Shown here: positions 42,411 to 43,356 of the stretch, piece after piece
How positions within the stretch are numbered: position 1 is the stretch's first letter
Layout: each line of letters starts with the position of its first letter
From: Actinomycetota bacterium
Lineage (GTDB): Bacteria; Actinomycetota; Actinomycetes; Streptosporangiales; Streptosporangiaceae
DNA length: 43,356 bases
Reading direction: 5' to 3'
Assembly (NCBI GenBank): GCA_027314515.1
Contig: DAHVAR010000051.1
Span: forward strand, 1 to 43,356
Translations under genes and position numbers: made by a program
The notes under the pieces: model-generated
Told to the model about the DNA's origin: nothing
Seen by the model: only the letters and a program-made list of their open reading frames with translations
Database searches by the model: none

Positions 42411-42700
42411 AGCCGGCATGAGCAACGGCGGCCCTGAGCCTGCCCGCCGTGCCGCGGCGGGTCGGCCCGGCAGGGCCGCACGCCCGGCGCGAGTGCGGCG
42501 GGGCGCGGCGACGCGGAGCGTCGCCGCCTTGATCCAGTACGGCTCAACTCGGCAACCGCAAAGGTCGCCAAGGCCGCTAGGTCAAGAAGTGGCGGTTTTA
42601 CAGACGATCGTGGTTCGCAGTGAGCGACATCCCGCCACCTGGCAAGATGATGGCGCTCAGAGCGACCTACTGCTTAGGAGGTCGTTTCACGTGCTGCGGC

Positions 42701-42970
42701 CAACTGCCGCTTCCCTGGTGAGGGCCGCTTTCCTCGTCGTCTGGCTACCGCTCGATGTCTACGGTTTGCGCCCACTTCGGGCATGCGGAGGGCACGATCC
42801 TGGTCAGGTGTCTCCGACCGGAGCGGTCGCGTTGGGACCTTCTCCTTACCATGTCGATTCCGGGTCGAGACCCAACTGCTGTGATGCTGGTCAGGGCCGG
42901 TTTCGTTGTCATCCTGGTGCCGGTCCATGTCTCTGGTTTCTGCCCCGTTCTGGCACGCGGCTGGCACGGA
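42701..42970 (+). repeat. Pair of diverged direct repeats of ~95 bases
   Basis: Copies start at 42701 and 42873, both with CAACTGC, then GGTCAGGGCCG/GGTGAGGGCCG, then TTTC-T-GTC and a final GGCA. Identity is around 70%. In the frame of the first copy the text is RPTAASLVRAAFLVVWLP, in the other's frame RDPTAVMLVRAGFVVILVP, so the repeat encodes a similar hydrophobic segment in two frames. A GTG at 42691 after AGGAGG could start a small membrane peptide over the first copy; the frame then runs to 43149 as low-quality text. Confidence 0.4.
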
Positions 42971-43063
42971 GTGCCCGTCGTCCTAGCGCTCCGCACTCTT
43001 CCAATAGGTACCGAGACGGTGCTGCTCGTAGCGGGGAGTCCGCAAACTGCCCGCTACGGAACC

Positions 43064-43207
43064 TCAAGCGAAGTTGGTCTCCTGCCCAGGTGGATCAACT
43101 CGGCGCAATGCCTGAGTACGTTCCTCAACAGCGACGAGGAACTCATTGACGCTCATGTCTCCTGCGGCAAGCGACTCAACGATGCGGTCGATAATCTGAT
43201 CGGCCAT
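43064..43207 (-). CDS. 47-residue hypothetical protein
   Basis: The frame begins MADQIIDRIVESLAAGDMSV and ends RTQALRRVDPPGQETNFA. It is helical and acidic/basic in regular pattern, like small mobile-element proteins; GAGGAC lies four bases before the ATG. It is short, so support is modest. Beyond it (43208-43356) I see nothing further on this strand. Function unknown. Confidence 0.5.
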   Translation of the reverse strand: MADQIIDRIVESLAAGDMSVNEFLVAVEERTQALRRVDPPGQETNFA

Positions 43208-43356
43208 GGTGTCCTCGCTCGCTCTGGGTCGCGGTCACTGAAGGTTCGCCCTGCCGCGAGACGATCAGTGACTGCTGTAGTTGATAGTGAGGATAGCCAC
43301 CACAGGATGAGGATCGCCACCCTGAGGGGTGACATACGTGTCGTTGTACTGGTAGT

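Overview
The window is high-GC actinomycete-type DNA. The signs are GTG/TTG starts, GGAGG ribosome sites, KstR-like TetR and steroid-type acyl-CoA dehydrogenase genes, a phage-holin-family membrane protein, and a tryptophanyl-tRNA synthetase behind a Trp-codon leader. I cannot name the genus. It divides at a tRNA-Arg 3'-end fragment near 16.6 kb.

Bases 1-16.58 kb look like ordinary chromosome: the tail of a transposase; a serine hydrolase and TetR regulator; two acyl-CoA dehydrogenases back to back; two paralogous metallo-beta-lactamase-fold hydrolases; an RDD membrane protein; a fasciclin lipoprotein; an Smr protein; a holin-family membrane protein; a solitary C5-cytosine DNA methyltransferase; trpS with an attenuator; an MFS transporter; and a SAM methyltransferase. 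Most are intact, closely spaced, and ended by clear hairpins.

Bases 16.58-38.2 kb are a genomic island. It is bounded by two direct copies (43 bp, one mismatch) of the 3' half of tRNA-Arg(ACG), which I read as att sites. It carries a complete tyrosine integrase coupled to a tiny membrane protein, a GntR-type regulator, small hypothetical genes and a dense set of defence-like genes: higB-higA (HigA carrying an ImmA/IrrE peptidase domain), a phage-T4-beta-like protein facing a sce7726-type PD-(D/E)XK nuclease, a papain-fold/GNAT fusion, a GIY-YIG protein with an unrecognised N-terminal domain, a NERD/helicase, a DUF3883 protein, an HNH endonuclease and a truncated RecB/Cas4-like nuclease. At least three genes are frameshifted and two are truncated, so the island is part-decayed or the assembly has indel errors. 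The strongest candidate for an undescribed module is higBA plus the beta-like gene, which diverge from one palindromic operator, with the sce7726-type nuclease converging on the beta gene.

Bases 38.2-43.36 kb have no intact tRNA-Arg at the start, so a second element probably follows in tandem. It opens with periodic GTCTC/GAGAC repeats, then a zinc-finger/coiled-coil protein behind an AT-rich dyad-containing promoter, small Cys-rich and hypothetical genes, several long hairpins, and gene-poor DNA with a pair of diverged direct repeats.

All family names come from reading motifs by eye; no database search was run.
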